64,000 nt of DNA from Pisaster brevispinus (lineage: Eukaryota > Echinodermata > Asteroidea > Forcipulatida > Asteriidae). The notes beneath the pieces are model-generated. The model was not told the origin of the DNA. It was given only the letters and a program-made list of their open reading frames with translations, and searched no databases. Location of the stretch: positions 997,001 to 1,061,000 of the forward strand of contig JAMKCF010000008.1 in the NCBI GenBank assembly GCA_023634235.1. Reading direction: 5' to 3'. Of this stretch, positions 1 through 11,053 are shown one piece after another. Numbering within the stretch: the stretch's first letter is position 1; the number at the start of each line of letters is the position of its first letter. The position numbers and the translations under genes are program-made.

Positions 1-3000
1 TTTCTTTCACTCTGGCTTTGAATTCTGGAATGTCACAAATCGGGTTGGAACTCAGGTCTAAACTCTGTAGTCTCACACAGGACTGCAGTGCATGGAGATT
101 CTGTACTGTCTTGATAGCTGGTACAACAAGTTAATGGAAATAATCAAAGTTGTCATTAAGCCTTACAATCCCAAGTTCTAAAGTGAAAGATTCAGAAGGA
201 CGCTCCAGTCTTATCCAAGTACAAAATTGGTGTGGAGCGAAATGGGAGAAATGGATATGGGAAGATTGTGATCACATGCTAGCAAAACTGTCTAATTTGT
301 AAGGGTTGGTTTATACAATGATAAAAACCACATAATGCCCAACAACAAACGTGGGGAAAGAATTGCTTGAACACTGCCCCATCTCAATCACCCCCTTTGT
401 GCCATCCAACTGCAGTGGAACCATACACAGAATCACCAATATGAGATCAGTTTTGCATCAGTCCTGTGGAAAAATTCCACATACTACTCGATGGGATTCG
501 AACCCACCCCAGCATTCCAGAGCAGATGTGTAAACTGTGCTTGAATCCTTCAATGTGTGCCGCAAACAAATTAATAGATGTAATAATTGCATCAGGGAGA
601 AAGTATGTCATTTGGTTTTACCATGGAATATGAGGCATATTTTTTGCAGCTATAATCAGTAACTGTTTCGGTTATTGGCCAGTGATTAACCCATAGGCAA
701 ACCAACAGAAATGGTTACTGCTTATGATCATGAAAACACACCCCTGTTTGAGATTATCAATAAAAGGATACAATTGTTCTTCACTGATAATGTTTCCAAG
801 TCAGGCAAATGTTGAAGGTCAGTTAGATCCTCCAGGGTGTTGTTGTCAGCCAATAAAATGCGAGTACACTGCAATGCATGGCATCCTTTGAGAGATGAAA
901 GCTGATTGGATGATAAGTTGACCTGGGTCATTAGCACCATAAGCTCTGTGTGGCATAAGCTGGTAATTTGCTGTAGGAAAATGAAATTAAAAGTTTTGTT
1001 ATTTTAAATGAAACTACAATTTAAAAAATTTGATCCCAAGAACCACGAGTTCTGAAATGTTTATTTATATGCTTTATTTAAATATTTAATTTTGTGTCAA
1101 ATGCTAAATTTCATAAAACAAATACTGCAAGAGATTTCCTGACACAATTCAAGATGTAGCCCCTTAAAATGCAGAGTTTACAAATTGTTTGAAAGTGATG
1201 GGTAAATATAAAAAATAAAGCACGTAAACAGAAGTTCTTAATCTTTAAAAGACACACCTTATTTGATAAATCCAGTTCTCTGCTACCAGTAGATTTCTGT
1301 TGCATGTTTCTAGTGATTTCATTCTCAATGACAAACTTGCTTCTGAGGTCGTTGAAGTAACCCGCCCTACAGGGGTCAGTCTTGAGTAGTGTCTGGAAGT
1401 AGCGTAGAGTCTCCTCTTCATATCTCAGAGGATCTACTGCCCTCATGAGGAGGATGATGGTCAGGACACACCCTATAACGATGATGTAGGGGGGTAAGAT
1501 AATGATGTATTGTTAGTACAATGTGTCAAGTCATAGCATCTTAGAGTGGCTGATGCTTTACTCGATGAACAAAGTTACCTTAATACAAAGTGGTATTAAT
1601 CAATTAGACCAATTTACTTCAGCGAAATATCACCATACATTTATTATCGGGCTCCAATTCCTGTAGTTGTTGGCATGACTCTAGTTCCTGAGTCAGGACT
1701 CCAGACTTCTCAACACTCAGCTGTGCAGAGAAGAGGCCCATAGCATCTAATGTGTCCCTACTCCAAGACTCATTCTCATCTATAAATTAACATCAAAGTA
1801 ATGATATTAGGAACTGACTTAAATTATTGCACATCGATACACAACATTAAATAAAGCAACATTCTCTACTCTTGTCAGATTCTTACCTGCAGGAATACTG
1901 CATTGTCTAGCAACACTGGTGTCTTTCACTGATATACCCACATCATGTGAGGCTGCCATGGTCAACACTTCAGCATTCACTTCATGTATCTAAACAAGTT
2001 GTCTAACTCAGGAAAATATACACCGTTCACTGTGCCACCTTTTGCAACAATTTCCCTACACAATTTGAATTAATTGGTAATTAGAATTGAACAGTATGAA
2101 ATTTTGTAACATTCCAGTTTTCTTCCTCATTGCTTCTTAATAAAAGGATACCCAAACTAAGGCGTGGTCTTTTGTTCCTTGTGAGTTTCTCCAAGAACCA
2201 AGACTGTTCTCTCCATCAATAGTCACAGATATTTCTGAAGCATTCCCAGCAAGGTTAATGGGTTGAGCAAAGACAGCGATTATCCTGGCTGGGTTTCTGC
2301 TAATGTAGAGTAGTTGGACCTCCTGAGGTTTGTCAGCTGTCAGTGAAAACATGGATGTCATCAAAAATACACAACAAATTAGTGTATATTGCCCTGGTTT
2401 GTTTGTACGTTTTATACATGTACATGTAATTCCAGGATACGAACGATAAAATAACTGAAAAGACAAAACAAATTTCCAAAAGCCAAACACCAGCAATGTG
2501 TAGAAAAGTTTTCTGTCCATTTTGTTTATTTCGTTATAAATCTATATTAGATTGAAGTCAGAATGTTAAGGAACACAGCTCTCGTCAATATTCTGCTTTC
2601 TGATATACACCAAGATTATCCCATTACATAAAACTGCTTGGTTTTAACACATATCTGAAAAAAATTGCCTCCTGTCATCTTTTCAATGTCAACCTTTGAC
2701 CTTTATACTAACCTCTTCCAAGGAGCCATCTATGATAGAACCAACCACTCTGATCATTGGGATCAGTGAAGAAGGCATTTTGGACCAGTTCATATTCTGT
2801 AAAAAAACACAAAATGCAAGAAACTAGTCAGACACCCAGGTTCAGAGATAAAACAGTATGCTATGGCAGTTTGTATAGATTGAGTTTTTATTTGAAGTAG
2901 TTTTGCCTTGTACCTTGCAGTAGGATTTCCTCTTGGATTCGTCCTTTATTCTCAGGGTCAGGAAACAGTAATGGAAGAAGCTTACTACGGTAATGCCAAG

Positions 3001-5294
3001 AGGAGTAGTTGGAGAAATTACTTGATATCTTGGCTGTAGAGAACTTCAGTTCCTCAGCTGGTTCAATCTTAGCTTTGGTTACAACAAATCGGCGGTAATC
3101 CCAACAATGAACTGAAAGATCAAGAATTCAGTCAAGTCTGACAGATTATTTTGTTACGCACTTACTTTAAAAGGCAAGCATTGACTAGCCATAATTGCAT
3201 ACAACTTTTCAAATAAGATTCAATCTGAATCAAAAGTCTGTATTCAGTCATCCAGAGATGACAGATAAGTTTAAAATTAGAGTTAAACATTGAAACTGAT
3301 AGTAAGAATTAGTGTAATAGTACATTTGTATACAGGTTGATGCTTACAATTGTGGCTCAACAGATTTGAAAGAAATTGCCAAACATTTTCATTTATGAAT
3401 GATGAACATGTGACTCACAATTCCTCTCGTCATATTCCAGGTACTTATTGCACAATGAGACTTCTCTATTCCAGTCTGGTTCCGGCATGTGTTCCATTAC
3501 CCAGCAGCGATGATGCCATACACCATAAGACTTTGGGTTGACCATCAGGCAAGATTCTAGAAAATTCAGCTCCTTGCTGTATCTGCTCTGAAGGTCTTCA
3601 GAAGAACTGGGGAAAATATTTAGTAAAACAATTAAACAAGTTCTAGATTGCTGATGTTCTTTGTAAACACTGGATCATGCATGATTTGTTGGGCATTATG
3701 GCTATATTGTGCATCAATCACTCAAAGACCATATTTACCTTCATGTCTGATTGTTGAAACATCACTATAATTTTTCTCACCACCACATTTACTAAAAAAG
3801 AGATTATTCACATGATTTCACCAGAAATTCCTTACAGAATTTATTTACCTATTCATTGACAAAACTATACAGTAGGAGAAAGTATTTAACAAACCTAGTC
3901 TTAGTAAGTTCCAGGAATATTTCTCTCCTGTAGTTCCAGAGTGAATAGTAATCTGGGTTTGCTGAGAGGAGTTGGCTGGTGAACTCTAATGCCTCTTCAT
4001 CAAACTCTCCATCCTTTCTCTGGCAATCACCAAAAAAAAGCAGATTGATGGAAGATAGAAAGAAGATAATGGAAAAAAGTGAAATACACAGAGGCACTTT
4101 ACAAAACCAAGACTTCAGCTTAGATATACTCCACCTGTTTGAAGCTCCATATTGAAAGCCCATGGCCTTAATATCCCATGAACTGATCATCAACCATTAC
4201 TGGAAAGCTCCATTAAAGAAAGAGGCTCCAATGAAACATCCTTTTTGTCTAACAGCTCACATCTGTTATCTCCATGTATTTGCTTTTCCAAACAGTGGAC
4301 ATAATTGGATCATGCACAAACCAGTAGGGCTGCCGACTGCCCCAAGCAGATAAACTGCTCATCCATTAAGTTTAATGACCCAAGTAATTCAATGTAAACA
4401 CACCTAATGGTTGAAAAGGATGAATAGTTTCTGATTTTTTTCGGCCAAAACTCAGAAATTCTTTAAAGGAGCTTTCCATGGAGCTTCAAAAGGATTGTCT
4501 TTTACTATTTCGTAAGTGTAATATTGGAGCAAGAAGTTATTGATTATTGATTACTTTCTGAATAATTCTCTGTGTAGCTCCTGTGTACACTTTGAGTTTC
4601 TTCTCTCGTTCTTTTCTCTTGGCCTCCTGTTGTTCAGCGGTTGTCTTCACTTTGAGTCGACCATGCTAAAATGACCAAAAAATGAGGTATGATTAATAGC
4701 GTGGTAGATCATTTTATATGGTTTTTGTTTTCATTCTTATAAATTATCCTAAAAAAGCCTCAGGATTTTAACAATCAGATGCACAAAAACACCAACAAAA
4801 TCAAGACTGATTAACTGAACTTCACACAATTTAAACTCAAATTTTGAGAGACACAGATTTTGTACCAAGTCTAGTTTTAAAAACCTTGCATATTATAATA
4901 TTAATTAGGCTATCTAATCTATTAATGTTTACTTTTTAAACCATACTTGTCGTCAATACTGATCAAATAAATTGGATTCTACGTATTACGAGTACCACTC
5001 TTTATTATATTTGGGCATAATTTTACAAGTTTATTCTTAAAAGGATTTAGTGTCTTGGTCTTTCATAATTATAAGCATAAGAATTTATGGCCTACAACAC
5101 AATTCCCAATTGCAATTGTAAATCTTGAAATCATAAATGCTTTATAAAAACGAACAAAACATATGTCAATTTTATAAGCTTCATCAAATTTTTATACGAT
5201 TTACATTTCAAGACACCAAGTTCTATATCTGAAATTTGAAGTAATGTAAAAGAGAACATATTGTGTAATTAAAAAAACGGCAAATACCTACCAT
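1..5294 (-). CDS. RABGGTA: Rab geranylgeranyltransferase subunit alpha, 12 coding exons, 3' end off window
   Basis: Alpha subunit of Rab geranylgeranyltransferase, which with the beta subunit and REP attaches geranylgeranyl groups to C-terminal cysteines of Rab GTPases in the cytosol. Coding exons on the minus strand: 5294-5292 (ATG only), 4665-4555, 4019-3895, 3606-3419, 3111-2914, 2796-2713, 2336-2152, 1989-1887, 1779-1639, 1472-1258, 970-772, 105-1. All phases agree, giving about 552 residues in the window; the human protein has 567, so roughly 10-20 residues and the stop lie off the left edge. Residues 2-8 read HGRLKVK, the family N-terminus. Five PPTA helical repeats follow ([65 protein letters not shown]). 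Residues ~237-335 match the Ig-like insert and ~450-552 the leucine-rich repeats (LDLSSNPIC). Worm and fly forms lack these last two parts. It is divergent from OTUD6B. Identity is certain; the acceptor of the last exon is the least sure boundary. Confidence 0.95.
481..540 (-). repeat. Partial tRNA-derived sequence
   Basis: On the minus strand, GTGGGTTCGAATCCCAT is a T-arm with a perfect box B (GGTTCGAATCC). A weak box A lies upstream and the rest of the cloverleaf does not form. Probably a SINE fragment, in the intron before the last RABGGTA exon in the window. Confidence 0.5.
4201..4478. mobile_element. Inverted-repeat-bounded segment, possible MITE
   Basis: TGGAAAGCTCCATTAAAGAA at 4201-4220 is the reverse complement, with one mismatch, of TTCTTTAAAGGAGCTTTCCA at 4459-4478. 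The 278-bp segment lies within RABGGTA intron 2 (4020-4554). No coding capacity and no target-site duplication seen. Confidence 0.55.
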
Positions 5295-5614
5295 TTTGAA
5301 TCAGCTTTCTGTAGGGAGTAGCCTGTGATGTGTAGGCCTAATGACTGTGCTTTCCTGTCACTGCATGTGTATGTTGGGATTTAAATGACCTTTGACCTGT
5401 TTCATTTATTTACAAGTAGTTGAAGTTTCCTTGCAAAATTTAATTTATTGTATTAAAAAATGATTATTTAAAACAAAACAAAAATCAAATTTTTGTTTAA
5501 CAGTTCCCTTTAGTCCTTAGAGTGTGTTTTTCTTATGCGATATTTGGAGAAAGTCTGCTTTTTGACGTAAAACTGGGTCACACCAACTACACGTTATGTA
5601 TTGGTATATCAACA
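5295..5614. promoter_or_regulatory. Probable bidirectional promoter between RABGGTA and OTUD6B
   Basis: The two start codons are divergent and about 320 bp apart, so both 5' UTRs and core promoters must share this interval unless non-coding first exons lie elsewhere. A CRE/ATF-like TGACGTAA lies at 5563-5570. No TATA box is obvious at a useful distance. An ATG at 5596 opens a 12-codon frame that ends at 5634 and overlaps the OTUD6B start, so it would be an upstream ORF if transcribed. Transcription start sites cannot be placed from sequence. Confidence 0.55.
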
Positions 5615-8600
5615 ATGGCAGAAGACGGGAGTAGTGCTGAAGAAAGACTTCTGCTAACACATCGGAAGGAGAAGAAAGAATTACAAGGTAAACCTTCCAG
5701 AATAATAATTTTTTACAACCTAAAATCAATATGCAAACTTATGGGAATTGTATAGGTTTACTTAATTGGAAATATTATGACTCAAAGGAGCACACCGATG
5801 AGCAAGTGATATGGTTGGTACATTTCGAAGGCAGAAAGACGTATAATGCCGACACCGTATTTTGTTTTTATTTTTAAATTTGTGTTTTAGACGTACTTCC
5901 TTCATGTCCTTGTCCGTCCTGTGTATGTTAACTGTCTCGGATTTCTTGTAGAAGTTGCTGTTGTTATTTTCTGGCTCTGTATATAAATGAACTATTAAAG
6001 TAAAATGAAAGGTTAGGATGGCGAATCTGGAAATTGAAATCTTTACGTTCTGACGTTGGAGTTGGATTATTCACCCAGCCAGACTAAACTATGCTTTTGA
6101 CCATAACAAGTGAAACAGCGGTTGTTGGGTGCAGCACTTCTTACACTGAAACATATTTTGGTAAATAAGATGCAGTGCTTTGGCACCTTTTCAAAATGGT
6201 CTACAGACATGACAGAGGCCTTAACACAACAAAATTAACTTAAGGAGACAATTGTTAATTGAAGCAATGCCAAGAAGTTGGGCCAAGTAATAATTAAGAA
6301 TGATATTTGGACTTGTTGCCCAATAATATGTGGCTGTAGCATAGTCTCTATCAACCTTTGATCCCTGACAATGTATCTCATAAAGTGTTTTAGTTAACTT
6401 GATTAATTATCTTCTGTCTTGATCAGCTCAAGTACAAGCACTGAAACGTTCCATTCCAAAAGGAGACAAGAAGAAAAAGAAAGAAGTAACGGCAGACATA
6501 GCCAAGCTAGAATCAGACCTTAATGAGAGACAAGAAAGAGAACTTAACGCACTCCATGATGATGTAGAAAAAGAGGATACTATCATACAGGTATGTGGGA
6601 AGTTTCATTCCAAACAGTGTAACTCACAGAGTGCATCACAGTGTTTTCAGAGTCATTGCTAAGGCTAAATTTTGCTTCATTTTCTGAAATAACTAAATCT
6701 TCAACAAAGCTTTGTAGTTGAAAAGGCATTTGATTGTTGATTTTGATTCCAGGATAATTGCCTATCTGGACAGCTAGATGACTTAACTTTAGAGAACAGC
6801 ACCAACACTCAGCCCGGGAGAGTCAGCAAGGCACAGAAGAGAAGAGTAAGTAGTCACTATACAGCTTATTATGTGTATGACATCATTGGAGTATGCATTT
6901 CCATTGTTTATTGATTTATTTATCTCTAAGATGGCAGCGGGATGACGTCAATGCATAAGGTCTATTCAAAAACTCTTTTTCTTGGGATAACTTGTCATAA
7001 GTGTTTGGAAGGTTTCCAATTCTAAATAATCTTTTAAACTTTCCTCTTTATTTTACCATTAGGATAAGAAGGCAGCCAAGGAGAAGCAACGAGAAGAGTG
7101 TGCCGCTGAAGATGCTGCAAATTTGGAGTTCAGCTCAAGGAGAATAGAAGAGAAAAAGATCGAGACCGTCTTGGCAGACAGAGGATTAAAAGTGAAAGAG
7201 GTAATAAATGATATTCACCTCTGAACCTCCATCACAGTCAAGGTCGAGACGGAAGGAGGAGGGCATCCTCAGAAGTATACAAAATGATTCCTCTTGATGC
7301 TGTCCAATAGATTTGTAAATATTTCTGTATATTTATTTCTCCTCAGATTTCTTCCAATGGACATTGTCTGTACAATGCAGTGCAACATCAGCTTGGGTTG
7401 CGTGGAACAGAGGTTTGTTTTATCCGTTTCCTTGTCAATAATTAATGCATTGTGCTCCTCCGTTTTCTAACACAAACCACATTTGAATGTGAGTAGAATT
7501 CTTATCAATTTTGAAAAATTGATTCTAAAGTCTATTTGTTTGCAGGTGACAATGCAGAAGATCCGGGAGCGTGTTGCAGACTACATGAGATCACATATCG
7601 ATGATTTCTTGTATTTCTTATCCAAGGCTGATTCAGATGAACCTTACACATTAGGTAAAATCTCATATAATTTACCTAGTTACAGTGCATTAATGACTTT
7701 GGATGGTTATATAACAGTTTGTGATTGTTTATCATAACAGATGAATATGAGAGTTATTGCAGAGATATTGAAACCACTGCAGCCTGGGGTGGACAACCTG
7801 AGGTAAGAACATTCAACATACAATGTGTCTATGATGGGAAATTAATTACTTTGTTGAATTATATTATTGTAAATGTTGATCCATGTACAAACTGATGAAC
7901 CTTATACCAACATGTTACACATTACAGTCCAAAACGGTTCTTCTAGTGACCATTCGAGAAATTGTATCAAAGATTAAACAATAAAAAATATCATTAAAAT
8001 CAACCGAACTTGGGCATTGATGGCAACTACTTTTCACTGGTCTTCTTTGCTCCATGAAAGTGTAAACAACTGAGGTGGGTTGTCGAAAATATAGAAAACT
8101 CCTTAATTCACAAAGTATAACTTTGCCAGTAGTATGTGAAAACTGAAGTGTTTCCTATTGTAAGTTCATTACCTGAGGTGCTCTTGGAGTGATATTGAGT
8201 TGATGTTTTGTCTTGTAGATGAGTGCAATGACTAACATCTTTAAGATGCCTATTCAAGTCATCCAAGCAGATAGTCCTGTTGTTATGATTGGTGAGCAGT
8301 TTCAACAGGATCCTCTCGTTCTTATGTGAGTTATCATTTTATCCTTTACTGTCTTCCCTTGCTTTCAATCTTTTCAAAATGTTAAAATCTAGAGAGTGAC
8401 TTTCAGTTATATGTTTTTGGGTTGTTGTTGTTTTTTTTTAGAAATTGCAAAATACTCATTCTAGAAAATACTCATTCTACAAGTTCAAAACCAACTTATC
8501 AAACTTTGAACTCTCACAGAGGTAACTTTGAGGTCACATGGTTTGTTGTATCCAATATAAATATGCTATCAATAAAGTCAAATTTAATCGGCCCTGCTGA

Positions 8601-8897
8601 TACTCAGTCCAACAAATCTGCTTATTTAAATTGGCCTGGGACATGCAAGGATTAAAAGAGTATAACAAAAAGAGAGCTGCCAACTCTCCCCTATGTTGCA
8701 GAAAGTTCTCTGAAATTAAACCAATCAAGAGTTCTTTCTTGTTGTACAATCACAGTTTGCAATATTTTTCAAATATTAATGATATTAATATGATATATTT
8801 CAGATACCATCGGCATGCATATGGGCTCGGGGAGCATTATAACTCTGTCATTCCTGCTTCAACATCATCCGATCAACCAGATAGTGAAGAGTTATAA
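5615..8897 (+). CDS. OTUD6B: OTU-domain deubiquitinase, OTUD6B family, 9 coding exons, 301 aa
   Basis: Cysteine protease of the OTU family that removes ubiquitin. Exons: 5615-5687, 6427-6590, 6753-6845, 7063-7200, 7347-7412, 7546-7654, 7741-7802, 8219-8325, 8804-8897; phases agree and the total is 906 nt including the TAA. Residues ~10-155 are a charged, coiled-coil-like region (HRKEKKELQ near residue 16; RVSKAQKRR near 108), as in human OTUD6B. The OTU domain follows: active-site segment ISSNGHC at residues 157-163 with C163 as nucleophile, AAWGGQPEM near 230-237, VIQADSP, then RHAYGLGEHYNSV with H282 as catalytic histidine. The tail is acidic. The start fits MAEDG at an ATG in good context and matches the human N-terminal pattern. 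Oddity: the usual Asp of the DGxC motif is Asn here (codon AAT). Only the paralogue choice (6B rather than 6A) is an inference. Confidence 0.93.
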
Positions 8898-9300
8898 CAA
8901 CCAATGGCAGGCAATGCCTGCTGTTAAGGGTTCTTCTTGTTGTTATTCAGTAATTTATTTGGATTTATTCCTCTGCAAGACATACTTAGGAGAAAACAAT
9001 TTGTTTCATATTGCAGTGACCCCCCCCCCCCAACAATTGTGGTTTGGTCCAGGGTTCAGCCTCCTCCCCTGTTGGAAAAGCTATTGCTATTATTGTATAT
9101 TGTTCATAAGGGCCTAGGTCTCTACCTGTGATTTACGTATTTTTGTAATTATTGTGAACATTGATTAAATTGGCACATTGGTTAGAAGTTAAAGCCAGCA
9201 AAATCTTGGTTCGTTGTTTTGATTAAGCTACATGCGCTCCCGACTACGCTACAATATAAACGCACATTCTGTGGAACTCTGCACTTAAAGGGATTTGGAG

Positions 9301-9306
9301 AATAAA
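9301..9306 (+). terminator. Candidate OTUD6B polyadenylation signal
   Basis: AATAAA lies about 400 bp after the OTUD6B stop codon and just before the dispersed repeat that starts near 9343. It is the first canonical hexamer downstream on this strand that I see. The cleavage site is unproven. Confidence 0.45.
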
Positions 9307-9342
9307 GAAATATGACCTGAAATTGACAAATCTCTGTTAAAA

Positions 9343-9725
9343 TTAAAGGTATTATATAGGATTGGTAAGGATCAAAGACATCATTGTTTAATTTTAGTTT
9401 GAAATCTTACCAATTAGAAAGTTTGGGTTAGAACCATTTTTCCTTTGAAATATTTCCCTCTGAAATGAAATCATATTCAAGAAAAGTGAATCTAAAAATC
9501 TAAAAAAGAAAACACAACAGCTGATTTCAGTTGTTAATATCTGAAATTAAGGACAGTGTGTTTACATGCTGAAAATTATGCATGTTTTTTCACTGTTTTT
9601 TCCTGACTCGCACAACGGATTAAGCCCCAAATTTCACAGGTTTGTTATTTCATGTATATGGTTGATCACATAAAACATGAATACTGTCTGCAACTTGTCA
9701 GCTTTGTCAATCCTGTATAGCACAT
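9343..9725 (+). repeat. Dispersed repeat family R1, copy 1
   Basis: About 380 bp, clearly similar and collinear to 16757-17112 and more distantly to 31855-32215, all in the same orientation. Shared landmarks are TTCCCTCTGAAATGAAATCA near 9460, AAATTTCACAGGTTTGTTAT near 9630, and GGTTGATCACATAAAACATG near 9660. No long ORF is present, so it is a short non-autonomous element. The exact borders are estimates. Confidence 0.8.
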
Positions 9726-10517
9726 TTAAGTTTTATTTGAAACTTATTTCAAACAGAATAATGGGCTGTTTAAAGATCACTTGCTGTTTTTAAAAACTGT
9801 TTAAAGCTTTGTTAAACCCTTGATTTACTTTACTACAACTGTCCAAAATAACTGTTTTGCTTGTACATACAACCCATAGCTGTACAACATTACACAGGTG
9901 TAGCTATTTTTCTCAATGATATTAAATGTTGAGAAAAATGAAACGCACTTCCTTCAAGTTTGGAAAGGGTCGTATCTACAGTTCTGCTAGGGTAAATCTT
10001 TCAGAAACAGACTTTGAACAAACAATGAAAAAAAAATTTGATTGACCATAAGTCCGATAGCTCCTCAATGCTATCCAGAATTGACATAAAAATAACAAAT
10101 TGTGTTAGTTGTAAAACAAGAATTTTACTAAATTTTGCTACACAACAGATTTAAGTTTATGGTGACGTTTTTTTTTTAGCTAATAAAGAATGCTCTTTTG
10201 AATAAGACATTGTGTTTTGCTGTGTACTTGTGAAGATGTGTAAATACTCTCTGACTATTTTTAAAAGCCTTGGCTAACAATATGGCTCGGCAATGCTGGC
10301 CTGTTTAAAACCTGTACTGAAGGAGCCCAAAAGGGTCATGGTTAGGCTCTCCCACCCCCCCCCCACCTTTATACTGATTCCGTATCCCCCCCCCCCACCC
10401 CAAACCCCCCACTCAATCCAGGTTTTTTGTTTTTGTTTTGTTATTACTTTTTAAAAATAGTATTTTATTTCTAGTTTTTATTTGTATGTCCAATTTCGGC
10501 GACGGTACTTAAAAAGT

Positions 10518-10668
10518 TTGTCCCTTTTCGAAACTACGGCATTGGTGTGGGCTTTAGCTTAGTCTTCGTCTGCCTATTTGACATCCCGTACTGAAAGCGC
10601 ACGTTTTCAAAATAGCTTACGATGTCTAAGCCGAGCCCTTTACTGAATTTTGGTTTCGAAAAGGGCAG
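10518..10668. repeat. Imperfect inverted repeat (fold-back)
   Basis: Arms at about 10521-10575 and 10610-10665. The outer part is near perfect (CCCTTTTCGAAAC against GTTTCGAAAAGGG) and the inner part matches in patches (CTAAGC, AGCCC). The intervening loop is about 35 bp. The stretch is richer in CpG than its surroundings, so it looks like a distinct insertion or a structured element. Confidence 0.6.
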
Positions 10669-11053
10669 GATCTTTCGTTTAGCCAGAGCGTTTGCGCCCT
10701 CTTCTGACCTTATAAACTTCAACAACCAGCTGGGGAAAATAACAATGTGGCAGTCGATCAATTCAGCTAGCTACGACGACAATAATTTCGTGAGTTTGTA
10801 TAAATATTGATTTTTCATGTGATTTTGACAATTATTCATTTATATAGTTTAAATAAAACTTTGCTGAGGATGTGATACTCTATTTTTATACTGCTGCTGT
10901 TTAGTGAAATTCCTATAATAAATCTTCAAACCAAAATACTTAGTTTAGAAACTTTTTTTGACCATCAATCGAAAATCACAGGTACTCCAGTCGGTCAGTA
11001 TCTCCACCGGCACCAGTGCTAGTTCGGATGGGGCCCCTTCGTTTGATCTTTAG
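10622..11053 (+). CDS. Weak candidate two-exon small ORF, about 79 aa
   Basis: An ATG at 10622 opens a frame to a consensus GTGAGT donor at 10790. An acceptor at 10980-10981 (CACAG) continues it in phase 0 for 23 codons to a TAG at 11051-11053. The predicted product has about 79 residues with no signal peptide, membrane helix or motif that I recognise. The stretch is more CpG-rich than its flanks. Against it: the first half overlaps one arm of a fold-back repeat, the opposite strand is also open, and no polyadenylation signal or family match is evident. I record it as a candidate only. Confidence 0.15.

Noticed and set aside
10534..10761. Minus-strand ORF of 75 codons opposite the candidate small gene
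   Set aside because: It spans the fold-back arms and has no features; its openness weakens the case for either strand being coding.
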